A DNA stretch of 64,000 nt from Pholis gunnellus (lineage: Eukaryota > Chordata > Actinopteri > Perciformes > Pholidae). Positions 63,870 through 64,000 of the stretch are shown here, one piece after another; position 1 is the stretch's first letter; the number at the start of each line of letters is the position of its first letter. The notes under the pieces were generated by a model. The model was not told where the DNA came from and searched no databases. It was given only the letters and a program-made list of their open reading frames with translations. The DNA lies in NCBI GenBank assembly GCA_910591455.2, contig OU342808.1, positions 18,679,121 through 18,743,120 of the forward strand, written 5' to 3'. A program made the translations under genes and the position numbers.

Positions 63870-64000
63870 CTGTGGAAAAAGAAGAGAGAAAACATTTTGC
63901 ATATTCATAAAAGGGGGATTCAGGTTGATTAATATTTATATATTATACAGTAAGACACATTTGGTATTGAGGTTTTAAATTAAGAAGTGTAATCCTGGAG

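Overview
The window is nuclear DNA from a bony fish, probably a percomorph teleost. Every gene is split by GT-AG introns, the intergenic DNA is AT-rich, long GT/CA microsatellites are frequent, and several dispersed repeats have the look of families common in teleost genomes. There are no operons and no prokaryotic features. I read gene models by joining open frames at GT-AG sites with compatible phase and by comparing the proteins with vertebrate families I know. No search was run.

Layout: cabp1 (+, 3' end only, 88-666), mlec/malectin (+, 3809-7931, long 3' UTR), an unnamed secreted protein resembling a TGF-beta-family prodomain with no growth-factor domain (-, 12319-14184), hps4 (-, 15626-21241), a Myb/SANT-like DNA-binding protein (-, 23896-25568), cox6a1 (-, 27341-28849), a type II C-type lectin (+, 29875-31163), two pancreatic-type phospholipase A2 genes arranged head to head (-, 31374-32611 and +, 35791-36938), prkab1 (-, 37512-40608), tmem233 (-, 43910-45230) and musashi-1 (msi1, -, from 47887 past the right edge). 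Most of this set lies on human 12q24 (CABP1, MLEC, COX6A1, PLA2G1B, PRKAB1, TMEM233, MSI1). HPS4 is on human 22q12, in line with the old 12/22 linkage. The genes do not form one pathway; what they share is ancient linkage. mlec (ER glycan binding), hps4 (lysosome-related organelles), cox6a1 (respiration), prkab1 (AMPK energy sensing) and msi1 (translational control) have separate cell roles.

The most unusual content is: (1) the prodomain-only TGF-beta-like gene; (2) a 1.3-1.6 kb inverted segmental duplication, one copy spanning msi1 exon 10 (49738-51389) and the other, lacking the exon, lying between the two pla2 genes (32908-34183); (3) two phase-compatible first exons for hps4; (4) an upstream reading frame overlapping the start of the Myb/SANT gene; (5) the divergent phospholipase pair, both with basic-residue zymogen sites. 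The rest is introns, UTRs, microsatellites, homopolymer tracts and decayed transposons.
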